A stretch of 64,000 nucleotides of DNA from JBKPNX01 sp046732855. Its GTDB lineage: Bacteria; Pseudomonadota; Alphaproteobacteria; Geminicoccales; Geminicoccaceae. The translations under genes and the position numbers were made by a program. Shown here piece after piece: positions 1 to 7,758 of this stretch. The DNA lies in NCBI GenBank assembly GCA_046732855.1, contig JBKPNX010000062.1, positions 45,910 to 109,909 of the forward strand, written 5' to 3'. The notes below the pieces were generated by a model. It did not search any database. It was not told the DNA's origin and saw only the letters and a list, made by a program, of their open reading frames with translations. The first letter of the stretch is position 1. Every line of letters begins with the position of its first letter.

Positions 1-453
1 CGGCCGGCAGGGCAGGTCGAGGCGGCGCTCCAGCTTGTCGAGCAGGCGGTCGAGCAGGCGCCGTTCGCTGCTGCTCAGGCTCGCGAGCAGGTGGTCCTGG
101 TAGTCGAGGACGATCGGCACGAGCCGCGCATACACCTCGCGTCCGGCCGTGGTGAGGGCGAGCGGCGCCTCGCGGCGATCGGTGGCGTTGGCGGTGCGCG
201 CGACCCAGCCGAGCGCCATCAGCCGCGCGACGGCGCGGCTGACCATCGACTTGTGCATGCGGGTCGACAGCGCGATGTCCTGAGCGCGCGCGCGGCCGCG
301 ATCCCCGAGCGTGGCGATGACCCGCCATTCCGGAATATCGATGCCGAACCGCTCGCCGTAAACGCGGCCGAGCGCGCGGCTGACTTCCGCCGCCAGCCGG
401 TTGAGGCGAAACGGTACGAAACGCTCTAGATCAATGCGGTGCGAGGCGCCCAT
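1..453 (-). CDS. MarR-family transcriptional regulator (3' end outside window)
   Basis: The minus-strand frame opens with ATG at 453 and runs off the left edge, so the C-terminus is missing. About 151 residues are visible. The central part has a winged-helix pattern: a helix with RGRARAQDIA, a recognition helix with TRMHKSMVSRAVARL, then the wing DRREAPLALT, which is the usual MarR order. It is divergent from the homogentisate-dioxygenase operon with 88 bp between the starts, so it probably controls that operon in response to an aromatic ligand. A perfect inverted repeat lies in the shared promoter region. The family call is firm; the ligand is inferred from context. Confidence 0.85.
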   Translation of the reverse strand, partial: MGASHRIDLERFVPFRLNRLAAEVSRALGRVYGERFGIDIPEWRVIATLGDRGRARAQDIALSTRMHKSMVSRAVARLMALGWVARTANATDRREAPLALTTAGREVYARLVPIVLDYQDHLLASLSSSERRLLDRLLDKLERRLDLPCRP

Positions 454-490
454 TTTCCCCTTGCATGTCCCTTGTGCCAGGGCTACACAG

Positions 491-508
491 CGGTTGCATC
501 AGCAACCG
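491..508. promoter_or_regulatory. Inverted repeat, candidate MarR operator
   Basis: CGGTTGC-ATCA-GCAACCG is a perfect 7-bp inverted repeat with a 4-bp spacer. A further GTTGCATC follows directly, so that element occurs twice. It lies between the divergent MarR gene and the homogentisate-dioxygenase gene, 33 bp before the latter's ATG. MarR proteins usually bind such palindromes in shared promoters; the binding itself is inferred. Confidence 0.5.
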
Positions 509-541
509 TTGCATCCGGGACTATAGCAGGGGGCAGCTGAC

Positions 542-1714
542 ATGGCCAGCAATTACATCTCCTTCCCGCGCGTCGAGGGTCGCGCCTCGCGACAGGCGCA
601 TGCCGACCTGCCCGAGGGCACGTTCGAGCGCGAGCTGGGCAAGGAGGGCTTCTTCGGCCCGGCGACCATGATGTATCACAAGCACCCGCCGACCGGCTGG
701 ATCAGCTGGGAGGGGCCGCTGCGCCCGCGCGCGTTCGATCTCGCCAGGCTGAGCGACGAGCGCACCCGCAGCCCCTGGGAGGCGGCGCCAGTGCTGGGCA
801 ACCCCAACGTCAAGCTGCGCATCTGGTATACGGACGGCGCGATGGACCACCTCGCGCGCAACGGCGACGGCGACGAGTTGCTGTTCGTGCACGCCGGCGC
901 GGGCGATCTGTTCTGTGACTACGGCCACCTTGCGTTCAACAAGGGCGATTACCTGGTCCTGCCGCGCAGTACGATGTGGCGGATCGAGTGCGCCGAGCCC
1001 GTCGCCATGCTGCTGATCGAGGCGACCGGCGGCACGATCAAGCAGCCGGAGCGCGGCATGGTCGGCCGCCATGCGCTCTATGACGAGGCGATCTTGGACA
1101 CCCCCAAAATCGACGATGCGTTCCGCACCCAGCAGGACGAGAAGGAGTGGCGCGTGGTGATCAGGCGGCGCGGCGAGCTGTCGGTGGTCACCTACCCGTT
1201 CAACCCTCTGGATGCCGAGGGTTGGCACGGCGATCTCAGCGTGGTGCGCCTCAACATCAAGGACATCCGGCCGCTGATGAGCCACCGGTACCATCTACCG
1301 CCGTCGGCGCACACCACCTGGGTCGGCAACCGGTTCGTCATCTGCACCTTCACGCCGCGCCCGTTCGAGACCGACCCCGCCGCGCTCAAGGTGCCGTTCT
1401 TCCACAACAACGACGACTACGACGAGGTCATCTTCTACCACGAGGGCAACTTCTTCTCGCGCGACAACATCGAGGCGGGCACCGTGACCTGGCATCCCTG
1501 CGGCTTCACCCACGGGCCGCACCCGAAGGCGTTGCAGCGCATGTACGAGCCGGCCAAGGCCGCGACCGACGAATACGCGGTGATGCTGGATGCGCGCGAT
1601 GCGCTCGAGATGGGCGAGGCGGCGGCCAAGGTCGAGGTCACGGCCTATGCGGACAGCTGGAAGGTCACCGGTGGCCCGATCAGGGCGCCCAAGGCGCCCG
1701 TCGCCGCCGAGTAG
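542..1714 (+). CDS. hmgA: Homogentisate 1,2-dioxygenase family protein
   Basis: A 390-residue protein of the homogentisate 1,2-dioxygenase (cupin) family, which opens the ring of homogentisate to maleylacetoacetate with non-haem iron. Likely metal-site residues sit in HNNDDYDEVIFYHEG (His288, Glu295) and HPCGFTHGPHP (His318, His324). It is shorter than the roughly 430-residue classical enzymes, like many bacterial members. The ATG at 542 has an AGGGGG ribosome site 8 bp upstream. It is the first gene of an operon with an FAH-family hydrolase, a metallo-hydrolase and an aromatic hydroxylase, which supports a central-pathway role. A related substrate such as a substituted homogentisate or gentisate cannot be excluded. 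Confidence 0.85.
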   Translation: MASNYISFPRVEGRASRQAHADLPEGTFERELGKEGFFGPATMMYHKHPPTGWISWEGPLRPRAFDLARLSDERTRSPWEAAPVLGNPNVKLRIWYTDGAMDHLARNGDGDELLFVHAGAGDLFCDYGHLAFNKGDYLVLPRSTMWRIECAEPVAMLLIEATGGTIKQPERGMVGRHALYDEAILDTPKIDDAFRTQQDEKEWRVVIRRRGELSVVTYPFNPLDAEGWHGDLSVVRLNIKDIRPLMSHRYHLPPSAHTTWVGNRFVICTFTPRPFETDPAALKVPFFHNNDDYDEVIFYHEGNFFSRDNIEAGTVTWHPCGFTHGPHPKALQRMYEPAKAATDEYAVMLDARDALEMGEAAAKVEVTAYADSWKVTGGPIRAPKAPVAAE

Positions 1715-1723
1715 TGGGTCGCG

Positions 1724-2728
1724 ATGAAGCTCGCGAGCCTGAAAGCGGGAGGCGACGGTCGCCTGGTCGTGGTGTCGCGCGATCTCGCCCGCTGCGTACC
1801 CGCCGAGGGCATCGCGCCCACTTTGCAGGCGGCGCTCGAAGACTGGTTGGAAATGTCGCCGCGCCTGCGCGGGCTCGCCGAGGATCTGGCGTCCGGCCGG
1901 ATCGAGGGGCAGCGCTTCGACCAGAGTGCCTGCGCCGCGCCGCTGCCGCGCGCCTACCAGTGGCTCGACGGCTCGGCCTACGTCACCCATGTCGAGCTGG
2001 TGCGCAGGGCGCGCGGCGCCGAGCTGCCCGAGCGCTTCTGGACCGACCCACTGATGTACCAGGGCGCATCCGACAGCTTCGTCGGCCCGCGCGACCCGAT
2101 CGAGGCGACCAGCGAGGACTGGGGCATCGATCTCGAGGCCGAGGTGGCGGTGATCACCGACCGGGTGCCGATGGGTACGCCCGCCGCGTGCGCCGGCGAG
2201 CACATCAAGCTCGTGCTGTTGGTCAACGACGTGACCGCGCGGGCGCTGATCCCGGACGAGCTCGCCAAAGGCTTCGGCTTCGTCCACGGCAAGCCCGCCT
2301 CGGCGTTCTCGCCGGTGGCGGTGACGACGGATGAGCTTGGCGGCGCCTGGCGCGACCATAAGATACATCTGCCGCTGCTCAGCTACGTTAATGATGTGCT
2401 GCTCGGGCGACCCGATGCCGGCGTCGACATGACCTTCGACCTCGCCCGGCTGATCGCGCATGCGGCCACGACCCGGCACCTGGCGGCCGGCACGATCGTC
2501 GGCTCCGGTACGGTCGCGAACGATGCGGCGCGCGGGCGGGATTCCAAGATCGGCTCGTCGTGCTTGGCCGAACGGCGCATGCTGGAGACGCTCTCTCATG
2601 GCGCGCCCAGGACGCCGTGGCTGAAGTTCGGCGATCGCGTGCGGATCGAGATGCTGGACGGCGAGGGGCGCTCGATCTTCGGCGCGATTGAGCAGGAAGT
2701 CATTCGTTACGTCCCGCCGACCGCCTGA
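1724..2728 (+). CDS. Fumarylacetoacetate hydrolase family protein
   Basis: A 334-residue member of the FAH superfamily, starting 9 bp after the dioxygenase. The N-terminal third (KLASLKAGGDGRLVVVSRD) is the small lid domain. The catalytic fold follows from about residue 90, with the acidic metal-binding stretch WGIDLEAEVAVI and the VLLVNDVTAR and GSGTVAND motifs. FAH enzymes hydrolyse fumaryl- or maleylacetoacetate to acetoacetate and a C4 diacid, which would be the next step after HmgA. No maleylacetoacetate isomerase is visible here, so the isomerase may lie elsewhere or this enzyme may accept the maleyl isomer. Confidence 0.85.
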   Translation: MKLASLKAGGDGRLVVVSRDLARCVPAEGIAPTLQAALEDWLEMSPRLRGLAEDLASGRIEGQRFDQSACAAPLPRAYQWLDGSAYVTHVELVRRARGAELPERFWTDPLMYQGASDSFVGPRDPIEATSEDWGIDLEAEVAVITDRVPMGTPAACAGEHIKLVLLVNDVTARALIPDELAKGFGFVHGKPASAFSPVAVTTDELGGAWRDHKIHLPLLSYVNDVLLGRPDAGVDMTFDLARLIAHAATTRHLAAGTIVGSGTVANDAARGRDSKIGSSCLAERRMLETLSHGAPRTPWLKFGDRVRIEMLDGEGRSIFGAIEQEVIRYVPPTA

Positions 2729-2742
2729 CGGGAGGCACGATC

Positions 2743-3693
2743 ATGAGCAAGGCGTTCGCATCGACCAGCGATCTCGGCCCGAAGCAGATCTCGTTCGGCG
2801 AGATCGGGCCGGGTTGCTACGCGTTTACCGCCCAGGGCGATCCCAATTCGGGCGTGATCGTCGGCGACGCTGGAGTGGTCGTGATCGACGCCCAGGCGAC
2901 GCCCGCCATGGCGGAGCAGGTGATCGAGCGCATCCGGCAGGTCACCGACAAGCCGATCCGTTACGTCGTCTTGAGCCACTATCACGCGGTGCGCGTCCTC
3001 GGCGCCTCGGCCTACCGGGCGGACGAGATCCTCGCCTCCGATGCCACCCGGGCCCTTATCGTCGAGCGCGGCAAGGAGGACTGGGACAGCGAGTACGGCC
3101 GCTTCCCGCGCCTGTTCCAAGCGGCCGAGACGATCCGCGGCCTGACGTGGCCGACCATGACGTTCCCGACCAAGATGACGGTTCACCTCGGCAGCCGCCG
3201 CGTCGAGCTGATCCACCTCGGGCGCGGCCACACCGCCGGCGATATCGTCGCCTGGGTGCCGGACGCCAGGGTCATGTTCTCGGGCGATCTGGTCGAGTAC
3301 CTCTCCGCCTGTTATTGCGGCGACGCGCACTTTGCCGACTGGCCGGGCACGCTCGACCGGGTTGAGGCGTTCGCTCCCGAGGCGCTGGTGCCGGGCCGCG
3401 GCGATGCCCTGACCTCGCGCAAGCAGGTTGAAGACGGCATCGCGCTGACGCGCAACTTCCTGACCACCCTTTACGGCTCCGTCACGCAGAGCGCGGCCCG
3501 CGGCCTGCCGCTCAAGGCCGCGTTCGATGCCTGCCGCGAGGTGATGGATCCGCAATTCCGCAGCTTCGCCATCTACGAGCATTGCATGCCGTTCAACGTC
3601 GCGCGCGCTTACGACGAGGCTCAGGGGCTCGATCACCCGCGCATCTGGACCGCCGAGCGCGACCGGGAGATGTGGGCGGCGCTGCAGGGCTGA
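2743..3693 (+). CDS. MBL-fold metallo-hydrolase with degenerate metal motif
   Basis: A 316-residue metallo-beta-lactamase-fold protein, ATG preceded by GGGAGG. The signature that is normally HxHxDH reads HYHAVR at residues 79-84: the first two histidines are present, but the Asp and last His are Val and Arg. Downstream metal positions survive in GRGHTAGD and MFSGDLVEY. One metal may therefore be bound, while the second site is damaged. It sits between the FAH-family hydrolase and the FAD hydroxylase, so it probably acts on an intermediate or by-product such as a lactone or thioester of the same pathway. The substrate is unknown. Confidence 0.75.
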   Translation: MSKAFASTSDLGPKQISFGEIGPGCYAFTAQGDPNSGVIVGDAGVVVIDAQATPAMAEQVIERIRQVTDKPIRYVVLSHYHAVRVLGASAYRADEILASDATRALIVERGKEDWDSEYGRFPRLFQAAETIRGLTWPTMTFPTKMTVHLGSRRVELIHLGRGHTAGDIVAWVPDARVMFSGDLVEYLSACYCGDAHFADWPGTLDRVEAFAPEALVPGRGDALTSRKQVEDGIALTRNFLTTLYGSVTQSAARGLPLKAAFDACREVMDPQFRSFAIYEHCMPFNVARAYDEAQGLDHPRIWTAERDREMWAALQG

Positions 3694-3713
3694 TCCGAGG
3701 ATAACCTGCGCCC

Positions 3714-5372
3714 GTGCCGAGCTACCAGTACAAGCCGTTCGCGTACACGACTCCACCGGAGCTGAAAGGGGCCGCGCCGCGTCACCGGCCGGTGGTCGTG
3801 GTCGGCGCCGGCCCGGTCGGGCTCGCCGCTGCGATTGACCTCGCGCTGCACGACATTGACGTGCTGCTGCTCGACGAAAACGACGTCGTGTCGATCGGCA
3901 GCCGGGCGATCTGCTGGTCGAAGCGCACGCTCGAGATCCTCGACCGCCTGGGCTGCGGCGAGCGCATGGTGCAGAAGGGCGTGACCTGGAAGGTCGGCCG
4001 GCTGTACCATCGGGAGCGCGAGATCTACAGCTTCGATCTCCTGCCGGAGGCAGGGCACAAGATGCCGGCCTTCATCAACCTCCAGCAGTACTACGCCGAG
4101 GAATACCTGGTCGATCGCGCCCACGAGCTGGACGACCAGATCGAGCTGCGCTGGAAAAACCGCGTCGTCGGCCTCGAGCGCTATCCCGACCACGTCCGGC
4201 TCGAGGTCGAGACGCCGGACGGGCGCTATCAGGTCGAGGCCGAATATGTGCTCGCGGCTGACGGCGGGCGGAGCCCGATCCGCGGCATGCTCGGGCTCGA
4301 CTTCTTGGGCCGGGTCTTCGAGGAGCGCTTTCTGATCACCGACGTGGTGACCCCGGCCCAGCTGCCGAACGAGCGCCGGTTCTGGTTCGAGCCGCCGTTC
4401 CATGAGGGACAGAGCGCGTTGTTGCACCGCCAGCCGGACAACATGTACCGGATCGACCTGCAGCTCGGCTGGGATGCCGACCCCGAGCTCGAGAAGCAGC
4501 CGGAGCGCGTGATCCCCCGCGTCAAGGCAGTGCTCGGCGAGCGCACGCCGTTCGAGATCGAGTGGGTCAGCGTCTACACGTTCCAGTGCCGCCGCCTCGA
4601 GCGCTTCGTCCACGGCCGGGTGATCTTCGTCGGCGACAGCGCCCACGTGGTCAGCCCGTTCGGCGCGCGTGGCGGCAACGGCGGGATCCAGGACGTCGAC
4701 AACCTGGTGTGGAAGCTGGCGCTGGTGCTGAAGGGCGAGGCGCCCGCGGCGTTGCTCGAGACCTATGACGAGGAGCGCGTGCACGGCGCCGACGAAAACA
4801 TCCTGAACTCGAGCCGGTCGACCAGCTTCATGACGCCCAAGAGCGCGATCGAGCGCGAATTTCGGGACGGCGTGCTGGCGCTGGCCGCGGACCTGCCGTT
4901 CGCGCGCCGCCTGGTCAATTCGGGACGCCTGTCGGTGCCGTGCTCGCTCGCCGGCATGCGCCTGCAGACGCCGGATGCATCGTCGGACGGGCCAATGGAG
5001 CCCGGCGCGCCCTGCGCCGACGCCCCGGTCACCCGGCCCGATGGTCGACCGGGCTGGCTGCTCGAGCACCTGGGCGGCGCGTTCACGGTCCTGCGCTTCG
5101 GCGACGACAGGTCGTGGCCGGCGGACCCGCGCGGGCTCGGCAATCTGCGCCCCGCGCTGCGCGTCGTGCAGGTGAACGAGCAGCCCCGCGCAACGGCAAC
5201 GGGTGAGGTATTGGGCGACCCCGCGGGTCTGGCGCGCGCCCGCTACGGCGGCGCGCCCGGTGTCACCTATCTGATCCGGCCGGACCAGCACGTGGCCGCG
5301 CGCTTTGCCCGCTTCGACCCCGATGCGCTCAGCCATGCGCTCAGGCGCGCCACCCTCAGAGAGGCGGCGTGA
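3714..5372 (+). CDS. FAD-dependent aromatic hydroxylase (MhpA/MhaA-like)
   Basis: A 552-residue class A flavoprotein monooxygenase with a GTG start at 3714. It has GAGPVG at residues 31-36 for the FAD ADP moiety, a DG motif in LAADGGRSPIRG near residue 182, and the GD motif in FVGDSAHVVSPFGARGGNGG near residue 305. The C-terminal thioredoxin-like tail is typical of phenol or 3-(3-hydroxyphenyl)propionate hydroxylases. It overlaps the small DUF2783 gene and shares an operon with HmgA. By analogy with the known MhaA/MhaB 3-hydroxyphenylacetate hydroxylase of Pseudomonas putida, it could make homogentisate from 3-hydroxyphenylacetate. That substrate is inferred from context only. Confidence 0.8.
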   Translation: MPSYQYKPFAYTTPPELKGAAPRHRPVVVVGAGPVGLAAAIDLALHDIDVLLLDENDVVSIGSRAICWSKRTLEILDRLGCGERMVQKGVTWKVGRLYHREREIYSFDLLPEAGHKMPAFINLQQYYAEEYLVDRAHELDDQIELRWKNRVVGLERYPDHVRLEVETPDGRYQVEAEYVLAADGGRSPIRGMLGLDFLGRVFEERFLITDVVTPAQLPNERRFWFEPPFHEGQSALLHRQPDNMYRIDLQLGWDADPELEKQPERVIPRVKAVLGERTPFEIEWVSVYTFQCRRLERFVHGRVIFVGDSAHVVSPFGARGGNGGIQDVDNLVWKLALVLKGEAPAALLETYDEERVHGADENILNSSRSTSFMTPKSAIEREFRDGVLALAADLPFARRLVNSGRLSVPCSLAGMRLQTPDASSDGPMEPGAPCADAPVTRPDGRPGWLLEHLGGAFTVLRFGDDRSWPADPRGLGNLRPALRVVQVNEQPRATATGEVLGDPAGLARARYGGAPGVTYLIRPDQHVAARFARFDPDALSHALRRATLREAA

Positions 5373-5584
5373 TGGCAGCAAACGCGGTGACCCTCGAGGA
5401 CAACTTCCGTGGACGCGGCGACGACTTCTACGAAAGTCTGATGCAGGCACACCAGGGCCTTAGCGAAGCGGAGAGCCACGCCCTGAATGCGCGTCTGGTC
5501 CTGACCCTTGCCAACCACATCGGGGATCTCGCAGTGCTGCAGGAGGCGCTCACCCTCGCCCGCCGCAGCCTCGAGGCCGAGTGA
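5372..5584 (+). CDS. Small DUF2783 protein, possible hydroxylase coupling protein
   Basis: A 70-residue protein whose ATG overlaps the hydroxylase stop (TGATG); a GTG one codon earlier is also possible. The helical sequence LSEAESHALNARLVLTLAN plus HIGDLAVLQEAL is the DUF2783 signature. Translational coupling to the flavoprotein suggests a partner role. In P. putida the 3-hydroxyphenylacetate hydroxylase needs a small coupling protein, MhaB, of about this size. Equating the two is an inference that a sequence comparison would settle. It has no membrane segment or signal peptide. Confidence 0.7.
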   Translation: MAANAVTLEDNFRGRGDDFYESLMQAHQGLSEAESHALNARLVLTLANHIGDLAVLQEALTLARRSLEAE

Positions 5585-5687
5585 TCGGCGTCACGGCCAC
5601 CGTCGATGCTCGTGCCAAGCACATGAGGCGGCGATCGCTAATATCGATCTCGCAGGGTCGCGACCGCTCGGTCGGATCTGCTTGTTA

Positions 5688-5705
5688 CCCCGGGCCGACC
5701 CGGGG
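5688..5705. terminator. GC-rich hairpin between convergent units
   Basis: CCCCGGG-CCGA-CCCGGGG is a perfect 7-bp stem with a 4-base loop. It lies 103 bp after the hydroxylase operon and 41 bp beyond the end of the convergent toxin-region operon. It has no U-run, so it would be a weak intrinsic terminator or a stabilising hairpin. Confidence 0.35.
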
Positions 5706-5746
5706 GCAGACTCGATGCCCAGTCAAGCCCGGGTACGGTTCCACCG

Positions 5747-6424
5747 CTAGGCAAGCTGCGCTTCAATTTGCTCCAGCACTTCAAAGTGAGCCCGCGATGG
5801 CAAAGCAGCGTCTGAGAAATACACTTCCTCCTTGTGAGGGCGATTCACTCTCCTCTCTAGCACCAGCGGCACCGGCTTGATAACCCCTGGTAGTTGCACC
5901 TGATCCAGCCCTAGATCCAAGCGCACCACGTTCACTGGATTTGCGTAGGAAGTATGTGCCTGAAAGGCGCGCCCAGCAATTGCCGCGATCTGATTGAATT
6001 GCCGGAACGCTTTCGAGAGCGGCCGCTCGAATTGGACAACTAACTGACTCCTGAATAGGCGAGGCGGGGTCAGCGCAAATGGGCGGATACCAAGCGCCTC
6101 TCGAGCCCACGCCAAAAAATCATCCAGGAATGCTTCCGCGTAAGAGGTATCAAATGCAGTCACGCTGAAGCCGTCTTTAAATATCGCGAATTCTCCGATC
6201 ACCGCAGCCTCATTATCGACTTCCACTATTCCTTCTCTAAATTTATGACCTTCACTTTCAGCTTGTGAGACGGATAACTCCGACAGGTTAGGGGCTTGCA
6301 AGAAATGGTATCGGGCCTGGATCGCGCTAACCGCATCAGCTATAGGAATTCCTCTAGCAGGGCGCCACTCGTCTGCGGGAGCTAGTATAACGATGCGGCC
6401 AAGTTCGTTGCCGATCAGTTTCAT
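5747..6424 (-). CDS. Uncharacterised protein, third gene of a toxin/antitoxin-like operon
   Basis: A 225-residue protein I cannot assign to a named family. It appears soluble, with no signal peptide or membrane segment, and mixes strands and helices. Recognisable stretches are ELGRIVILAPADEWRPARG at the start and a central AEAFLDDFLAWAREALGIR. Its start overlaps the antitoxin stop by 4 bp, so the two are probably translationally coupled. The AT-richer codon use is shared with the two genes upstream and differs from the flanks, which suggests the three arrived together. A chaperone or second antitoxin role, as in toxin-antitoxin-chaperone systems, is possible but unproven. Confidence 0.65.
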   Translation of the reverse strand: MKLIGNELGRIVILAPADEWRPARGIPIADAVSAIQARYHFLQAPNLSELSVSQAESEGHKFREGIVEVDNEAAVIGEFAIFKDGFSVTAFDTSYAEAFLDDFLAWAREALGIRPFALTPPRLFRSQLVVQFERPLSKAFRQFNQIAAIAGRAFQAHTSYANPVNVVRLDLGLDQVQLPGVIKPVPLVLERRVNRPHKEEVYFSDAALPSRAHFEVLEQIEAQLA

Positions 6425-6969
6425 GCTGCAGCCCGCATTGCACTAGAAGCCATATCGCGAAGTGTTGACAGCGATTTCTGCGCTGCAACAAATTCGAGAG
6501 ACTCTCTGCGAGATGACTGACTGGGTGAAGGCCTATTCACTTGCGAAAGAAGAGCGCCAGATAACGAAACCTGAGGAGATGCTCGTAGCGATTCGTCCAC
6601 TGAGGCGACTGTTGCAGGTTCTAGCTGTTTGGCAGAAAAACCCTCCACGAAAAGCGCACGGTCGGAAATATCCGACATTTGGTTGAAAAAATCTCGATAA
6701 GTGCTGAACTTTACCACCAATGCGACATCAAGGGCAGAGGCAATGTCCAGTAGGGTCTGGACCGTAACACGGCCATATTCCGTGCTTTCCAAACGGGAGA
6801 GAACACTCTGTGGTTTACCAAGCCTGCTTGCGAAATCTGTTTGCGAGAGACGCCTTTGTTCCCGCAGCGCACGAATCTGCAATGCAATGCTGGCGCGAAC
6901 ACGACTCGCCATATAGGCGTCGCGGTACTCCTTCTTCTCAAACTTATGTCGGCTATCGCGGGCGATCAC
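6421..6969 (-). CDS. XRE-type helix-turn-helix antitoxin-like protein
   Basis: A 182-residue protein with an XRE/Cro helix-turn-helix at about residues 28-85 (LREQRRLSQTDFASRLG, then KPQSVLSRLE as recognition helix). The C-terminal ~90 residues are Ser-rich and lack a known domain; a plain HigA is only about 100 residues, so the tail is extra and may contact the downstream protein. It overlaps the toxin-like gene upstream by 17 bp and the unknown gene downstream by 4 bp. The toxin-first order is as in higBA. It probably represses its own operon. Confidence 0.8.
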   Translation of the reverse strand: MIARDSRHKFEKKEYRDAYMASRVRASIALQIRALREQRRLSQTDFASRLGKPQSVLSRLESTEYGRVTVQTLLDIASALDVALVVKFSTYRDFFNQMSDISDRALFVEGFSAKQLEPATVASVDESLRASPQVSLSGALLSQVNRPSPSQSSRRESLEFVAAQKSLSTLRDMASSAMRAAA

Positions 6970-7399
6970 AGGGGCGCGCCTTGCTCTTCCCAGACACGAT
7001 CAACTGCATACGTCGCAGCGCAGTCTTGATCGCGTCCGGCGGATAATACCGGTTCTGTTTGTGATAACATATGCAAAGAATGGTGAAGACATGCCTTTGA
7101 CCTACTGGAGCGTAGCAGCCGAGCAACCGCCATTGCAAACTCCCTCTGATTTTGATCTCGATGAGTCCGTTGCCCAGATCCCGCGTCAGTGGCTCACGCC
7201 ACTCGTGCGCCTTCCTCTGTTCGAGGGAGTCAAGTCTTTCGTCGTGGGCGGCCTGTGTCCGAAGGTCGACCCCGTGATACCAAGTCGCCCACAGGTCGAG
7301 TTTCTCCTCGTCATCATAGCAAAAGAACGACCACACCGTCCATATCTTTTTTGCGATAGCGGCCGAACGTATGCTATATGAAGCCGCCTTCCCTCGCAA
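6953..7399 (-). CDS. RelE/HigB-like toxin (phage Gp49-like, DUF891 type)
   Basis: The core has the RelE/ParE-superfamily pattern of Gp49-like HigB toxins: LGNGLIEIKIRGSLQWRLLG, then a strand with FTILCICYHKQNRYYPPDAI and a C-terminal basic helix (KTALRRMQL). Such toxins cleave mRNA on the ribosome. The start is uncertain: the longest frame begins with TTG at 7399, while GTG at 7336 gives a shorter protein; homologues usually begin near the WTV motif just before that GTG. It is the first gene of the three-gene operon and overlaps the antitoxin gene by 17 bp. Confidence 0.75.
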   Translation of the reverse strand: MRGKAASYSIRSAAIAKKIWTVWSFFCYDDEEKLDLWATWYHGVDLRTQAAHDERLDSLEQRKAHEWREPLTRDLGNGLIEIKIRGSLQWRLLGCYAPVGQRHVFTILCICYHKQNRYYPPDAIKTALRRMQLIVSGKSKARPCDRPR

Positions 7400-7758
7400 C
7401 CGGCGGTCGCTCCCGCTAGAGTCCTAGTGGCCTGCTGTCCGCCGCTCCCGGCGGCGCTCAAGTCGCCTGAGATCGGCGCTCGGCACGACGTCCCCGCCAC
7501 TCCCCCAAGCAGCACGAACCAGACCACACCAGTGCTGCGCCTTGCATCGCGCTGCGCCACGCCGTCGAGCACAGGCTTACGCATGCTTCGAGGCGGGCCT
7601 TTGGGTGCTTACGAGGCGCAGCCGCCGCGGTCGCCGTCAGAGCAGGAACACGCCCTGGCCCGTGGCCTAGGTATCAACAGCCGATAGGCTTCGGCCGCCT
7701 GATCCCAGTCCGTAACGCTGACTCTGAGCCGGCTCGTGCAAGCACACGCCCGGAGCGT
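7400..7758. other. Gene-free stretch between toxin operon and asparaginase operon
   Basis: I see no supportable gene here. A short plus-strand frame at 7427-7687 has no family features. A small hairpin (CCGCCG-CTCC-CGGCGG, 7439-7454) is present. The promoter of the toxin operon must lie at its left end. Confidence 0.5.

Noticed and set aside
3633..5450. 605-codon antisense frame over the aromatic hydroxylase
   Set aside because: No domain features; it mirrors the codon bias of the sense gene.
7427..7687. Short plus-strand frame between toxin and asparaginase operons
   Set aside because: Weak start context, low-complexity product, no family signal.
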